A stretch of 64,000 nucleotides of DNA from Bacillus sp. FJAT-14578 (GTDB lineage: Bacteria > Bacillota > Bacilli > Bacillales > Bacillaceae_H): contig NZ_KI632505.1 of the NCBI RefSeq assembly GCF_000504165.1, positions 186,001-250,000 of the forward strand. Reading direction: 5' to 3'. The position numbers were made by a program, and so were the translations under genes. The notes under the pieces were generated by a model that had not been told where the DNA came from, did not search any database, and saw only the letters and a list, made by a program, of their open reading frames with translations. Shown here one piece after another: positions 42,427 through 51,019 of this stretch; the first letter of the stretch is position 1; each line of letters begins with the position of its first letter.

Positions 42427-42755
42427 ATCTTTCCCACCTTTTCTTTATTCCTGCAATCATTATAAGCCTTCCCACCTCTTCTGTCATGCTGTTATTTACG
42501 TTATCTATTCCGTATAAATATACGTTCAAAAAGGAGGGTGGCCCTTTTGAACAACCTCCATGAAACAATTGTATATTTTTCCCTTATATGATAGTCTATT
42601 CCTTGGAAAAATGCTGCTTTTCTGGATGAGTATGCTGGAACTTTGATTGGAAATCAGATTGGCATTTTTATTTTTAATATATAAATCCATATCAGTCATT
42701 AATCATGGAAAATGAACGCCCCTGTCTAATGATTGTCGGATAAGCAGGTGAAAAG
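42427..42755. other. Intergenic region upstream of the two-component system
   Basis: 329 bp. An inverted repeat GTTCAAAAaGG / CCcTTTTGAAC lies at 42524-42552. No TTAAGAA direct repeats are visible, so the two-component genes do not seem to share the operator found before bcrA-like and bcrC-like genes. Confidence 0.5.
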
Positions 42756-43469
42756 ATGGAAGATATTCGCATATTGATAGCCGATGACGAAAAAGAGATT
42801 AGAGATCTATTAAAAAAGTATTTAGAAAGAGAGTTGTATAAGGTCGATACAGTCATAAACGGCCAGGAAGCCCTTCATTTGTTTGACCAAAACGATTATC
42901 ACTTGATTATTTTGGATTTGATGATGCCCAAGGTTGACGGAATCGAAGCATGCCGACGACTCAGGGAAAAAACGAATGTTCCTATTTTGATGCTCACTGC
43001 CAAAGATGACGAAGTGGATAAGATTTTAGGCTTGAGCATAGGGGCGGATGATTATATTACAAAGCCCTTCAGCATCCATGAAGTGGTCGCGAGAGTCAAA
43101 GCGCTTATGAGACGATTTTTGGTACTTGGGAGCGATAGCCAGCCGCGGAATCAATCCATTATAAAATGTAAAGACATTACAGTTGACTTGCAAACATACA
43201 CCGTCACCATAGCCGGAGAGAAGATATCCTTAACCGCAAAAGAATTTGAGCTGCTGAAGTTTTTTGTTTCCCATCCCAACCAGGTCTTTACGAAAATGCA
43301 ACTATTTCGCAACGTTTGGGGCAATCACTACATAGAAGACGATAATACGGTCATGGTCCACATCAGAAAACTCCGAAAAAAAATAGAATCGGACCCTTCT
43401 AATCCCCAGTTGATTCAAACGGTATGGGGAATCGGATACAAGTTTGCAGGTGAAAAAGATGGGCGATAA
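42756..43469 (+). CDS. OmpR family response regulator (BacR-like)
   Basis: 237 residues: receiver domain with D54 as phosphoacceptor (LIILDLMMP), acidic pair DDE at 10-12 and K103 (ITKPF), then a winged-helix DNA-binding domain (LTAKEFELLKFFVSHPNQVF, VMVHIRKLRKKIE, QTVWGIGYKF). It overlaps the kinase gene by 11 nt. Directly downstream of the kinase lies a BcrAB-type ABC transporter preceded by direct repeats of the type that OmpR regulators bind. The layout matches BacRS-BcrABC of B. licheniformis, so it is the likely activator of both bcr-like promoters here. That link is inference. Confidence 0.92.
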   Translation: MEDIRILIADDEKEIRDLLKKYLERELYKVDTVINGQEALHLFDQNDYHLIILDLMMPKVDGIEACRRLREKTNVPILMLTAKDDEVDKILGLSIGADDYITKPFSIHEVVARVKALMRRFLVLGSDSQPRNQSIIKCKDITVDLQTYTVTIAGEKISLTAKEFELLKFFVSHPNQVFTKMQLFRNVWGNHYIEDDNTVMVHIRKLRKKIESDPSNPQLIQTVWGIGYKFAGEKDGR

Positions 43470-44502
43470 TAAAGGCTTTTATCTTCTGGTCCTTCAATTG
43501 ATGGCTGCCGCCGGGCTTTTGATGATCGAAATCGCTGACGCCCCTCTCCAAATGACCAAATGGGCTTTATTTATGACGCTATTTTTTATAAATGGCCATC
43601 TGTGGGTACGGAGCATCCATTTCCGCAAGAGGCTGGAGCTCATAGCTGCAGAGTTAAGACGGGCAGTGAACGGGAATGTAAAGACAAGATTATTTGCCAA
43701 GGACGATCCCTTATTTAATGAACTGATTTTTTCTATGAATGAATTGATTGAACAACTGGAAAGAGTCCACGTCCAAACCATCAAATCGGAGACGGCAAGA
43801 AAGCGTCTATTATCCAGCATTTCCCACGATATCCGTACCCCCCTCACCTCGATTATCGGCTATATCGATGCCCTAAAAGATGATATTGCCGCTTCCGAAG
43901 AAGAAAAACGGGAATATCTTGAAATCATAGGCAAGAAATCCAACAGCTTAAAACAATTGATCGATGACATCTTTAATATGGCCAAGCTCGATGCGGATGA
44001 AATTCCCCTAAAGCTGGAAGTTCTTGATTTTTCGGAAATCGCGAGGGAATCGCTGATTGAATGTTTGCCTGATTTGAAAAAACATGGAATGGAATTGAAC
44101 GTACATATTCCCGAAAAAGAATCTTTCATTATGGCGGATCGCCTAAGCCTTATGCGGATCATCGCCAATATCATGAAAAATGCGGTACATTACGGAAAAG
44201 ACGGAAAAGTACTCGGGATCGAACTAATGGAAACATCCCATGAATATGAGTTGGTCATCTCGGATAAAGGACCCGGGATTGCACAACCCGATTTGGAAAA
44301 CGTGTTCGAAAGAATGTATCGAAGCGATCAATCAAGGAACCTTTTAGATGGGGGCAGCGGATTGGGTCTTGCCATCGCCAAAGCTTTGGTCGAAAAGCAC
44401 GGCGGACGGATATGGGCGGAAAGCATCCCGTGGGAAAAAACCGCTTTTGGCTTTTCAATCCCAAAACCTGAGCATCCCAACCCCGATTTAAGAAATAATT
44501 AA
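43459..44502 (+). CDS. Sensor histidine kinase with short extracellular loop (BacS-like)
   Basis: 347 residues. TM1 about 7-25 and TM2 about 34-52 are separated by only about eight residues (ADAPLQMTK), the plan of intramembrane-sensing kinases of cell-envelope stress. A linker of about 65 residues follows, then HisKA with H123 (SSISHDIRTPLTSIIGY), N-box NIMKNAVHYGKDG, G1 SDKGPGIAQ and G2 GGSGLGLAIAKALV. The ATG at 43459 follows GCAGGTGA; an upstream TTG at 43444 is less likely. The last codons lie inside the operator of the transporter promoter. Confidence 0.92.
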   Translation: MGDNKGFYLLVLQLMAAAGLLMIEIADAPLQMTKWALFMTLFFINGHLWVRSIHFRKRLELIAAELRRAVNGNVKTRLFAKDDPLFNELIFSMNELIEQLERVHVQTIKSETARKRLLSSISHDIRTPLTSIIGYIDALKDDIAASEEEKREYLEIIGKKSNSLKQLIDDIFNMAKLDADEIPLKLEVLDFSEIARESLIECLPDLKKHGMELNVHIPEKESFIMADRLSLMRIIANIMKNAVHYGKDGKVLGIELMETSHEYELVISDKGPGIAQPDLENVFERMYRSDQSRNLLDGGSGLGLAIAKALVEKHGGRIWAESIPWEKTAFGFSIPKPEHPNPDLRNN

Positions 44503-44549
44503 GAAATTATTCAGAAGCAGTTAAAACCTTCTGCTTATCATAGAATCAT
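44487..44549 (+). promoter_or_regulatory. Direct-repeat operator/promoter of the BcrAB-type operon
   Basis: TTAAGAA at 44488 and 44499, TTCAGAA at 44510 and TTAAAAC at 44521, at exact 11-bp steps, then TAGAAT at 44541-44546. It aligns without gaps to 20539-20601 with 51 of 63 identities. The first repeats overlap the 3' end of the kinase gene. Confidence 0.75.
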
Positions 44550-44576
44550 AAGCTGATCGAAAGAAGGTGTCCCCGT

Positions 44577-45497
44577 ATGAGTGCAATCATCAAAACGACC
44601 AACTTGACGAAGATTTACGGAAATCAAGTGTCAGTCGACAACCTTAATATCACGGTAAAACAAGGCCACATCTACGGTTTTCTCGGCCGAAACGGCGCAG
44701 GTAAAACGACGACGATCCGAATGCTGTTAGGGCTTATAAAACCTACCGATGGACAAATCGAAATATTCGGTGAAGATTTAATGAAACACCAGAAAACGAT
44801 TTTGCGAAGAATCGGGTCCATTGTGGAAGTCCCCGGCTTTTATGAAAATCTGACAGCGAGAGAGAACCTGCTCATTAACGCCAAAATCATGGGAGTCCAT
44901 AAGAGAAATGCGATGGACGAGGCCTTGGAAATCGTCGGCCTGCAGCATGAACATAAAAAACTCGTCGGCAACTATTCATTGGGGATGAAGCAAAGATTGG
45001 GGATTGCCAGAGCCCTTCTCCATTATCCCGAACTATTGATTTTGGATGAGCCCACCAATGGCTTGGACCCCATCGGCATCAAGGAAATGCGCAGGCTCAT
45101 TACATCCCTTGCGGCCGAACGGAATATGACGATTTTCATATCGAGCCATATTTTATCGGAAATTGAGCAGCTCGTCGATCATATGGGCATCATCCATCAA
45201 GGAAAGCTTCTCGAAGAAATCGATTTTGATACGCTTCGGAAGCGAAACCGAAAGTATCTCGAGTTCCAAGTTTCCAACGACAATAAAGCGGTGATGCTCC
45301 TGGAGAAACACTTTGGCATTTTTGATTACGAAGTGCATGAGGAAAGAACTATCCGCGTGTACTCCCATATTGGACAACAAGGCATGATCAATAAAATGTT
45401 TGTACAGCATGATATCGACGTCTCCAAGATCATCATGAGCGAAGACCGGCTGGAAGATTATTTTACAAAATTGGTGGGAGGCGGAACGATTGGTTAA
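44577..45497 (+). CDS. bcrA: ABC transporter ATP-binding protein, BcrA type
   Basis: 306 residues, the same length as B. licheniformis BcrA. Walker A GRNGAGKT (37-44), signature YSLGMKQRLGIAR (about 134-146), Walker B LLILDEPTNGLDP (about 154-166). The C-terminal domain of about 90 residues is typical of BcrA-type antibiotic transporters. It drives the BcrB-like permease, probably protecting undecaprenyl pyrophosphate from bacitracin-like peptides. AAGGTG lies 7 nt before the ATG. Its end overlaps the permease start by 8 nt. The drug specificity is inferred from family and context. Confidence 0.88.
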   Translation: MSAIIKTTNLTKIYGNQVSVDNLNITVKQGHIYGFLGRNGAGKTTTIRMLLGLIKPTDGQIEIFGEDLMKHQKTILRRIGSIVEVPGFYENLTARENLLINAKIMGVHKRNAMDEALEIVGLQHEHKKLVGNYSLGMKQRLGIARALLHYPELLILDEPTNGLDPIGIKEMRRLITSLAAERNMTIFISSHILSEIEQLVDHMGIIHQGKLLEEIDFDTLRKRNRKYLEFQVSNDNKAVMLLEKHFGIFDYEVHEERTIRVYSHIGQQGMINKMFVQHDIDVSKIIMSEDRLEDYFTKLVGGGTIG

Positions 45498-46209
45498 CCT
45501 TTTATATACGGAACTATTAAAGCTGAAACGCTCTTCCATGTTCTTCATCAGTCTGTTAGGTGCGATCGTCTCCCCTGTCATGGTCGTCATGGCCACGTAT
45601 ATTCACCAGCCGTCCACCCCCTTTACGGAGCTGTTTCATGACACGAATTTGTATACGGTCGGCATTATCGGCGTCCCGCTGTATGCAGTCGTCGCTGCCT
45701 ACTTGTTTAATCGCGAGTATGTGGAAGATACGTTAAAGAATTTATTGACCATCCCGGTATCGCGCCTAAGCTTTATCACAAGCAAATTATTGCTTCTCTT
45801 GATATGGATCATGCTGTTGACGTTCATTGCCTGGGTACTGACTTTATTGTTGGGCGTATTATTGCATTTTGAAGGGTTAAATGCGCCATTGGTCTTGAAG
45901 TCTTTCACACAATTTTTGATAGGCGGAGGATTTCTGTTTATCTTATCAAGTCCAGTCATTCTGATTACTCTTATCTTGAAAAATTATGTGCCACCCATCA
46001 TCTTTGCGATTGTGGTCACCTTATTGAACGTCATGAGCGGCAATTCGGAAGATAGAGGACTGTTTCCATGGATGGCCGCAGTCGACATCGCAAACGATAC
46101 CCTTCTTCCAACCTACCCTCCCGAATTCTCCTATATCGCGATTGCGGCCGTCTCTCTCACTGGCTTCACTGCCGCCATCGCCTATTTTCAAAAAACGGAT
46201 ATTCATTGA
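45490..46209 (+). CDS. bcrB: ABC transporter permease, BcrB type
   Basis: 239 residues with six membrane segments and a typical start (LLYTELLKLKRSSMFFISLL) of ABC-2 bacitracin/lantibiotic permeases. NREYVEDTLKNLLTIPVSRL is the conserved cytoplasmic loop. It starts at TTG 45490, with GGGAGG 8 nt upstream, inside the last codons of the ATPase gene. Pairs with the BcrA-like ATPase. Confidence 0.87.
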   Translation: MVNLLYTELLKLKRSSMFFISLLGAIVSPVMVVMATYIHQPSTPFTELFHDTNLYTVGIIGVPLYAVVAAYLFNREYVEDTLKNLLTIPVSRLSFITSKLLLLLIWIMLLTFIAWVLTLLLGVLLHFEGLNAPLVLKSFTQFLIGGGFLFILSSPVILITLILKNYVPPIIFAIVVTLLNVMSGNSEDRGLFPWMAAVDIANDTLLPTYPPEFSYIAIAAVSLTGFTAAIAYFQKTDIH

Positions 46210-46221
46210 GGTGGATCACTT

Positions 46222-46299
46222 ATGAACCGTTTACTTCTAAGACCATTCATGAAAACGATAAAGGCTCCAAACAATGCGTTTGTTGGAGCCTTTTCCTCT
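46222..46299 (+). CDS. Tiny ORF after the BcrB-type gene, possibly a remnant
   Basis: A good ribosome binding site (GAGGTGG) precedes the ATG at 46222, which reads MNRLLLRPFMKTIKAP.. for 25 codons, and its last half is the operon terminator. In bcr operons a third gene often follows here. This may be the vestige of one, or chance. Confidence 0.25.
46263..46296 (+). terminator. Terminator of the BcrAB-type operon
   Basis: GGCTCCAA.. / ..TTGGAGCC, followed by TTTTCC. Confidence 0.8.
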
Positions 46300-46378
46300 T
46301 AAACGTACTTTTCATTGAATTCAATCCTTCGTTTCCTGCCCCCATGCTTCTTCAAAACGGATATCACCCATTGATTTC

Positions 46379-47383
46379 TTACCCTTTTGCCAGACGATTT
46401 CGATCATCTGCTTGCGGCGGCTCTTCCAACCATCCATGTTTAATCATGATGTTGGCTCCGTCTTCCGCATATAAGGAAATTTCCGGAATTAATGACGCAT
46501 ACCTCATCCCAAGATCCCGTCGTGGACTCGCAGCCATAGCCGTCCCGTAATTCCCGATTCCTGCTGCGATCATCACCGATACATGAAACATGATCAACTT
46601 GTCCGAAAAGACTTTTGTCGTTGAATCCGAAACGGCCGTATCCCACGACATGGGGGCGGGCAAGTCCTCTTTCATTAAAATATCACTAAAAAAGTTCATG
46701 TGTTTTTGTGCAATTTGCTTTCCCCTTACCAAGAATTGTTTGACTTCCGGCTTTTGGGCAGTTTGAGCAAAACCGATCATTAATGTCTTTCCAACCGCAT
46801 TCGTCTGCACATTCATAAAAAGATGGGTCACTTCAATCGTTGTCAACGGTCTTTTTTCTCCTAAAAATCCAGCCAAAAAATGCTGCTTCTCTACAAAATC
46901 AACCTTATCGGGAATGGAAACAAAAGGTGGCCTCACATACGTTCCTTGCTTTAACATCAATTCCCTTGATAAATCCTGCAGCATAACAGCCGATTTAAAC
47001 ACCCTTTTATGAAAATCGAGCAAATCCGAGCGGGTCACAAGCCCAAGCGCTGCACTGCTCGCCGCCATCCCGAGAATGGACATGCTCCGTAAATACATTA
47101 ACATATACGTATCGGAAAACAGTCGTGGAGCTGTTATATCCACATCTTGCTCCGTAAATCCGACCGGAACCGGAAAGCTCTCTTTCCGAAAAAAATCTTG
47201 CAAAAAGGCAATGCTTCCTTTACTGGAGTTTAAGGCATATTCTACAATCGGACGCACTTCTTCGTCTTCCACTTTCGCTAAAAAATAGCTCATGACGCAG
47301 ATAGAAGCCGTATCACTCATGTACTGTGACCACAAACTGGACATTTCAGCAGACGTTAAACGAATCTTTGTTTTATCCTCCAT
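46379..47383 (-). CDS. DUF3231 family protein, two-repeat
   Basis: 334 residues. Two similar helical halves: LTSAEMSSLWSQYMSDTASI.. CVMSYFLAKVEDEE and LTTIEVTHLFMNVQTNAVGK.. MIGFAQTAQKPEVKQFL. Each has the 'FAP-like' late segment (DITAPRLFSDTYMLMYLRSM; TTKVFSDKLIMFHVSVMIAA). DUF3231 proteins are common in Bacillus spores and endospore formers; the fold looks ferritin-like (four helices per half). Function unknown. AAGAAGG lies before the ATG. A one-repeat relative follows on the same strand at 47617. Confidence 0.82.
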   Translation of the reverse strand: MEDKTKIRLTSAEMSSLWSQYMSDTASICVMSYFLAKVEDEEVRPIVEYALNSSKGSIAFLQDFFRKESFPVPVGFTEQDVDITAPRLFSDTYMLMYLRSMSILGMAASSAALGLVTRSDLLDFHKRVFKSAVMLQDLSRELMLKQGTYVRPPFVSIPDKVDFVEKQHFLAGFLGEKRPLTTIEVTHLFMNVQTNAVGKTLMIGFAQTAQKPEVKQFLVRGKQIAQKHMNFFSDILMKEDLPAPMSWDTAVSDSTTKVFSDKLIMFHVSVMIAAGIGNYGTAMAASPRRDLGMRYASLIPEISLYAEDGANIMIKHGWLEEPPQADDRNRLAKG

Positions 47384-47580
47384 CGAAACACCTTCTTTAA
47401 AAAATGACTATGTTAACATTTAATGTTGATTTTCGTTTCCTCTGGATTATGCTCAAGGATGAAAACAGCCACGTAAAAAGAACGATTGCTACAAATCAGA
47501 TTCATGCTTTCTTTATTTCATCATTATTCCCTACAAATGTTAGATTATTTCATCTGCTGAACGTCGAAAAAATACTTAAT

Positions 47581-47609
47581 AAACCGACTCCAGCGCTTCG
47601 AGTCGGTTT
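47581..47609 (-). terminator. Terminator of the 47617 gene
   Basis: AAACCGACTC / GAGTCGGTTT perfect 10-bp arms, 8 nt after the stop. Confidence 0.75.
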
Positions 47610-47616
47610 ATTATGG

Positions 47617-48168
47617 TCAAGATTTCAATAATCCCGGAGGAACGTATTCTGGGGGATACTTCAACCATCCTCTTTTTTTCATCACAGATTTTAATAAGAC
47701 ACTATGTCGCATGGCTTCGGTTTGAAACTCTAAAAACATCATGCCGACGTCATTCCTGACCGATTGTGAAGCAGCCGTAGCACAAAACGTGATGGCAGCC
47801 ACCAATTTTACGGAAACAATATTCGCAATTTCATCATCGGTCATTTTTGCTCCAAGGGGAATGCCATCCGGATTAGATTTCGGTTTAGGTTCGGATACCG
47901 GAGGAAGAGACACCCCTTCGTTTCTCATAAACTCCTCCAGTCTTTTGGTTTGAGAATCAGCGCCAGAACAGGATTTTTCAATTACGTCATACAATTCAGG
48001 ATTTTTTGTTGTGTTCATTCCGATTTGTTCGAGCGATACCGCTTCTTTCAGCATGGCATAATAGGTCCAGCAGGACATCGCTTCCCCTATATGCAAGTTT
48101 GGTTTCGGTTCATCATCGATAAGAGAATGAATGACCTTCAATAAAGCCTCCAATGCATTTTTAGGCAT
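47617..48168 (-). CDS. DUF3231 family protein, single-repeat
   Basis: 183 residues. LHIGEAMSCWTYYAMLKEAV, SLEQIGMNTTKNPELYDVIE, the long inter-helix segment ending in LGAKMTDDEIANIVSVKLVA, and RNDVGMMFLEFQTEAMRHSV.. LLKSVMKKRGWLKYPPEYVP follow the DUF3231 helix order. It ends in the Pro-rich PPEYVPPG seen in many relatives. The ATG at 48168 is 8 nt after AAGGAGG. Paralogue of the 46379 gene, with a separate terminator. Function unknown; possibly sporulation-linked. Confidence 0.8.
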   Translation of the reverse strand: MPKNALEALLKVIHSLIDDEPKPNLHIGEAMSCWTYYAMLKEAVSLEQIGMNTTKNPELYDVIEKSCSGADSQTKRLEEFMRNEGVSLPPVSEPKPKSNPDGIPLGAKMTDDEIANIVSVKLVAAITFCATAASQSVRNDVGMMFLEFQTEAMRHSVLLKSVMKKRGWLKYPPEYVPPGLLKS

Positions 48169-48356
48169 CGAATCCACCTCCTTATGTTTAAATTATTTCC
48201 AATTATCCTATCGCTACATACCTTTTCTAGTGTTTGATGTGTCAGTTGATGTAATACCTGTTCTAAAATCCAGTATTTTTAAAAAATAACTTCATTAAAT
48301 GGCAAAATTGCCGTATCCTTAGAAAAGCGAAATAAACGAATGGAGAGGCTATCACC

Positions 48357-49571
48357 ATGTGGAAAAACAAGAATGTATGGATTTTATTAATCGGAGATTT
48401 TATTGCGGGCCTCGGCTTATGGCTTGGCATTATCGGAAATTTGGAGTTTATGCAGGAAAAGGTGCCTTCGGACTTTCTGAAAGCAGCCATTTTAGCCGCC
48501 GGCTTATTGGCGGGTGTGGCGTTTGGACCTTTAGCAGGCCGGATTACTGACCAAACGAGCAAAAAGAAAGTCATGCTCATTGCAGGGTTCGCCCGGACCG
48601 TCGGGGTCATTTTTATGCTCATCGCCATTCAAACAGGCTCCATCTGGTGGATGATCGTCTTTCTCATCTTCATACAAGTTTCTGCGGCTTTCTATTTCCC
48701 TGCCTTGCAAGCCGCCATTCCACTTGTGGTCGATGAAAAGGATTTGCTTCAGCTAAACGGCATTTATATGAATGCCTCTTCGCTTTCACGCGTGTTAGGA
48801 ACCGCGGTTGCCGGCATTTTTTTAGTCGTCATGTCATTGTCGATGCTCTATGTCGCCTCGCTCGTCGCCTATTTAGGCTTGTTTATCCTTACTTGGTTTT
48901 TAAGCTTTGACGAAAAGCTGGCAGTACAGGCATCAGAAGAAGAGACTCCTGCCAAAACGAACTTTAAAGACTTGTTTCCTGTCCTAAAAGGGCTTCCGAT
49001 TGTCTTTATGACCCTCGTGATGACGCTGGTTCCCCTCCTATTCATCGGAGGCTTTAACTTGATTGTCATCAACATCAGCGAACTGCAAAATAGTTCGGCT
49101 ATCAAAAGCTGGCTCTATACGGCTGAAGGACTATCCTTTATGATCGGGGCTTTCTTTGTTAAGCAAATCAGCCGTAAAAGCTCGCCCTATACGATCTTAT
49201 TCTTCTGTTCATTTATGATCGGTCTGTCGCAGCTGCTTCTTTATTTGGCCGATATTCCAATGATGGCGGTTTTCGCTTTTGCCGTATTTGGCTTTTCTGT
49301 CGGGTGTTTCTTCCCGACGGCCGCTACCATTTTTCAAACAAGAGTGCCAAAAGATTATCACGGCCGGTTCTTCTCGTTCCGGAATATGCTCGAACGCCTG
49401 ATTTTCCAGGTCATCCTGCTCATCACAGGCTTTCTCCTTGATGCGGTCGGACTGCCATTCATGACAGTCACGTTTGGAAGCTTCTCTCTCTTGATGACGA
49501 TCATCTTTTACATAAGGTATCGACGGCAATTAGCTGAAGAGAAAAGTGAAGCATCCACCCGCGCAGTTTAA
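48357..49571 (+). CDS. MFS transporter
   Basis: 404 residues, 12 membrane segments. MFS loop 2-3 motif GPLAGRITDQTSKKKVMLIA. FFPTAATIFQTRVPKDYHGR in the second half is typical of the MFS_3-type group (YfiS-like in B. subtilis). Probably a drug or metabolite exporter; substrate unknown. GGAGAGG lies 8 nt before the ATG. Monocistronic. Confidence 0.88.
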   Translation: MWKNKNVWILLIGDFIAGLGLWLGIIGNLEFMQEKVPSDFLKAAILAAGLLAGVAFGPLAGRITDQTSKKKVMLIAGFARTVGVIFMLIAIQTGSIWWMIVFLIFIQVSAAFYFPALQAAIPLVVDEKDLLQLNGIYMNASSLSRVLGTAVAGIFLVVMSLSMLYVASLVAYLGLFILTWFLSFDEKLAVQASEEETPAKTNFKDLFPVLKGLPIVFMTLVMTLVPLLFIGGFNLIVINISELQNSSAIKSWLYTAEGLSFMIGAFFVKQISRKSSPYTILFFCSFMIGLSQLLLYLADIPMMAVFAFAVFGFSVGCFFPTAATIFQTRVPKDYHGRFFSFRNMLERLIFQVILLITGFLLDAVGLPFMTVTFGSFSLLMTIIFYIRYRRQLAEEKSEASTRAV

Positions 49572-49668
49572 TGATGTCAGGTAATCTGTCAATCTTCTTG
49601 TCCAAATAGTTGAATTGTATTAATCTGAAACCAGGTTCTTGAAGGCAATTCCACCTGCTTTCTACTCA

Positions 49669-49702
49669 AAAAGGCGCTCCCTATAATGGTGAGCGCCTCT
49701 TT
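49669..49702 (+). terminator. Terminator of the MFS gene
   Basis: AAAGGCGCTC / GAGCGCCTCTTT with an 11-nt loop. Confidence 0.8.
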
Positions 49703-49771
49703 CCTCTTACTTGGGAAACGATGATTATTTCATTCATCCTTGATCAAGATTGTGTTAAAATTTATCAGCCG

Positions 49772-50842
49772 CTACAACGCCATCGAGCTAGATGCTTTCA
49801 TCATGTGCTTCACTAATTCCCGATTGCGCTTTTTAAAGACCTCATTGTGTGAAGAAACCATTGCGCTGCTGCTCGCGTCAGGCTGGATAAATTGCTTTGC
49901 TTTGTTTACGGCATTCGCTGCATCCTGGAAAGCACCCATGATCAAGTTCAATTTTCCATCATGCTTTAAAATATCTCCGGCAGCGTACAGTCCCGCTATG
50001 GAAGATTCGCTGTTTGCATTTCCCGCAATATAATACTGGTCCGCGATGGCAATATCCAATTCGCTATTTTCGAGCAATGTCGCATCCCGCTCGTAACCAT
50101 GATTGATGACCACTTCATCGACAGGCAAATAGGAAACCTCCCCCGTTTCATGATTGGTCAATTCAACCCGTTCAATGACTTCATGATTAGAGCAAGCCAT
50201 GAGCTTTGTAATCGACGTATTGAAAAAGCAAACAGCCGAACTGTTCATGAGTTGAGTGACTTGCGCTTCATGGCCTGCCAACGCATCTTTTCGATAAGTC
50301 AAATACACTTTTTTGGCGATCGGCTCCAATTCATTCGCCCAATCGATCGCGGAATTTCCTCCCCCTGAAATGATGACCGTTTTGTCTTGGAAACGCTTTA
50401 AAGACTTCACCGTATAGTTTAGATTCGATACTTCAAATCTCTCCGCACCTTCTATTTTAAGCTTTTGAGGCTTCAATATCCCGCTGCCGACGGCCACTAT
50501 GACCGTTTTGGAAAAGTGCCTTTGACCCGAAGCGGCTTGCAGTATAAACACACCATCTCCGTTCCGTGTAATCGACTCTATTTTTTCATTCAACACGACC
50601 GTGGGGTTAAATGTTAGTCCTTGCTTTACAAGCTGTTCAATTAATTGGGCTCCTGAAACGGGCGTCAACCCTCCTACATCCCAAATCATTTTTTCAGGAT
50701 ATACATGTATTTTCCCGCCCAATTGCGGCTGATACTCAATAAGCTTCGTTTTCATTTCTCTCAGTCCGCTGTAAAAAGTCGAGTAAAGCCCTGCCGGCCC
50801 TCCTCCGATTACCGTTACATCAAATAATTCTTCCGTTTTCAC
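49772..50842 (-). CDS. Ferredoxin/flavodoxin-NADP+ reductase, thioredoxin-reductase-like (YcgT-like)
   Basis: 356 residues. FAD motif VIGGGPAGLYSTFY (13-18 GGGPAG), GGKIHVYPEKMIWDVGG (typical FNR2 loop), NADP motif VIISGGGNSAIDWANEL and AGDILKHDGKLNLIMGAFQD for the FAD ribityl. There is no CxxC, which separates it from thioredoxin reductase. It supplies electrons to ferredoxin or flavodoxin. With a Fur box in its promoter and a divergent siderophore importer, a role in iron release from siderophores is likely but inferred. Confidence 0.9.
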   Translation of the reverse strand: MKTEELFDVTVIGGGPAGLYSTFYSGLREMKTKLIEYQPQLGGKIHVYPEKMIWDVGGLTPVSGAQLIEQLVKQGLTFNPTVVLNEKIESITRNGDGVFILQAASGQRHFSKTVIVAVGSGILKPQKLKIEGAERFEVSNLNYTVKSLKRFQDKTVIISGGGNSAIDWANELEPIAKKVYLTYRKDALAGHEAQVTQLMNSSAVCFFNTSITKLMACSNHEVIERVELTNHETGEVSYLPVDEVVINHGYERDATLLENSELDIAIADQYYIAGNANSESSIAGLYAAGDILKHDGKLNLIMGAFQDAANAVNKAKQFIQPDASSSAMVSSHNEVFKKRNRELVKHMMKASSSMAL

Positions 50843-50864
50843 TTCCGTTCACTCCCCGGAAATT

Positions 50865-50883
50865 AATAGTGATTATCATTATC
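50865..50883 (-). promoter_or_regulatory. Fur box of the ferredoxin-NADP reductase gene
   Basis: Minus strand GATAATGATAATCACTATT matches 17 of 19 positions of the classical Fur box (GATAATGATAATCATTATC), 23 bp upstream of the start codon at 50842. Confidence 0.75.
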
Positions 50884-50930
50884 ATCGATAACATGATAGT
50901 ACCTCTTTTTCATCATTTTTACAATGCCTG

Positions 50931-50959
50931 TTGACAATATAATAAAAGAATTATAGTAT
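50931..50959 (+). promoter_or_regulatory. Sigma-A promoter of the siderophore importer
   Basis: Perfect TTGACA (50931-50936), 17-bp spacer, TAGTAT (50954-50959). The Fur box lies just downstream, as expected for repression. Confidence 0.75.
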
Positions 50960-50974
50960 TTAACTATCCGAAAC

Positions 50975-50989
50975 TGATAATCATTATCA
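50975..50989 (+). promoter_or_regulatory. Fur box of the siderophore importer operon
   Basis: TGATAATCATTATCA is a perfect match to the Bacillus 7-1-7 Fur site (TGATAATNATTATCA). A further half-site (TATTATCA) follows. Confidence 0.88.
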
Positions 50990-51019
50990 GTTAACTATTA
51001 TCAAAACGGGGGTTAACAA

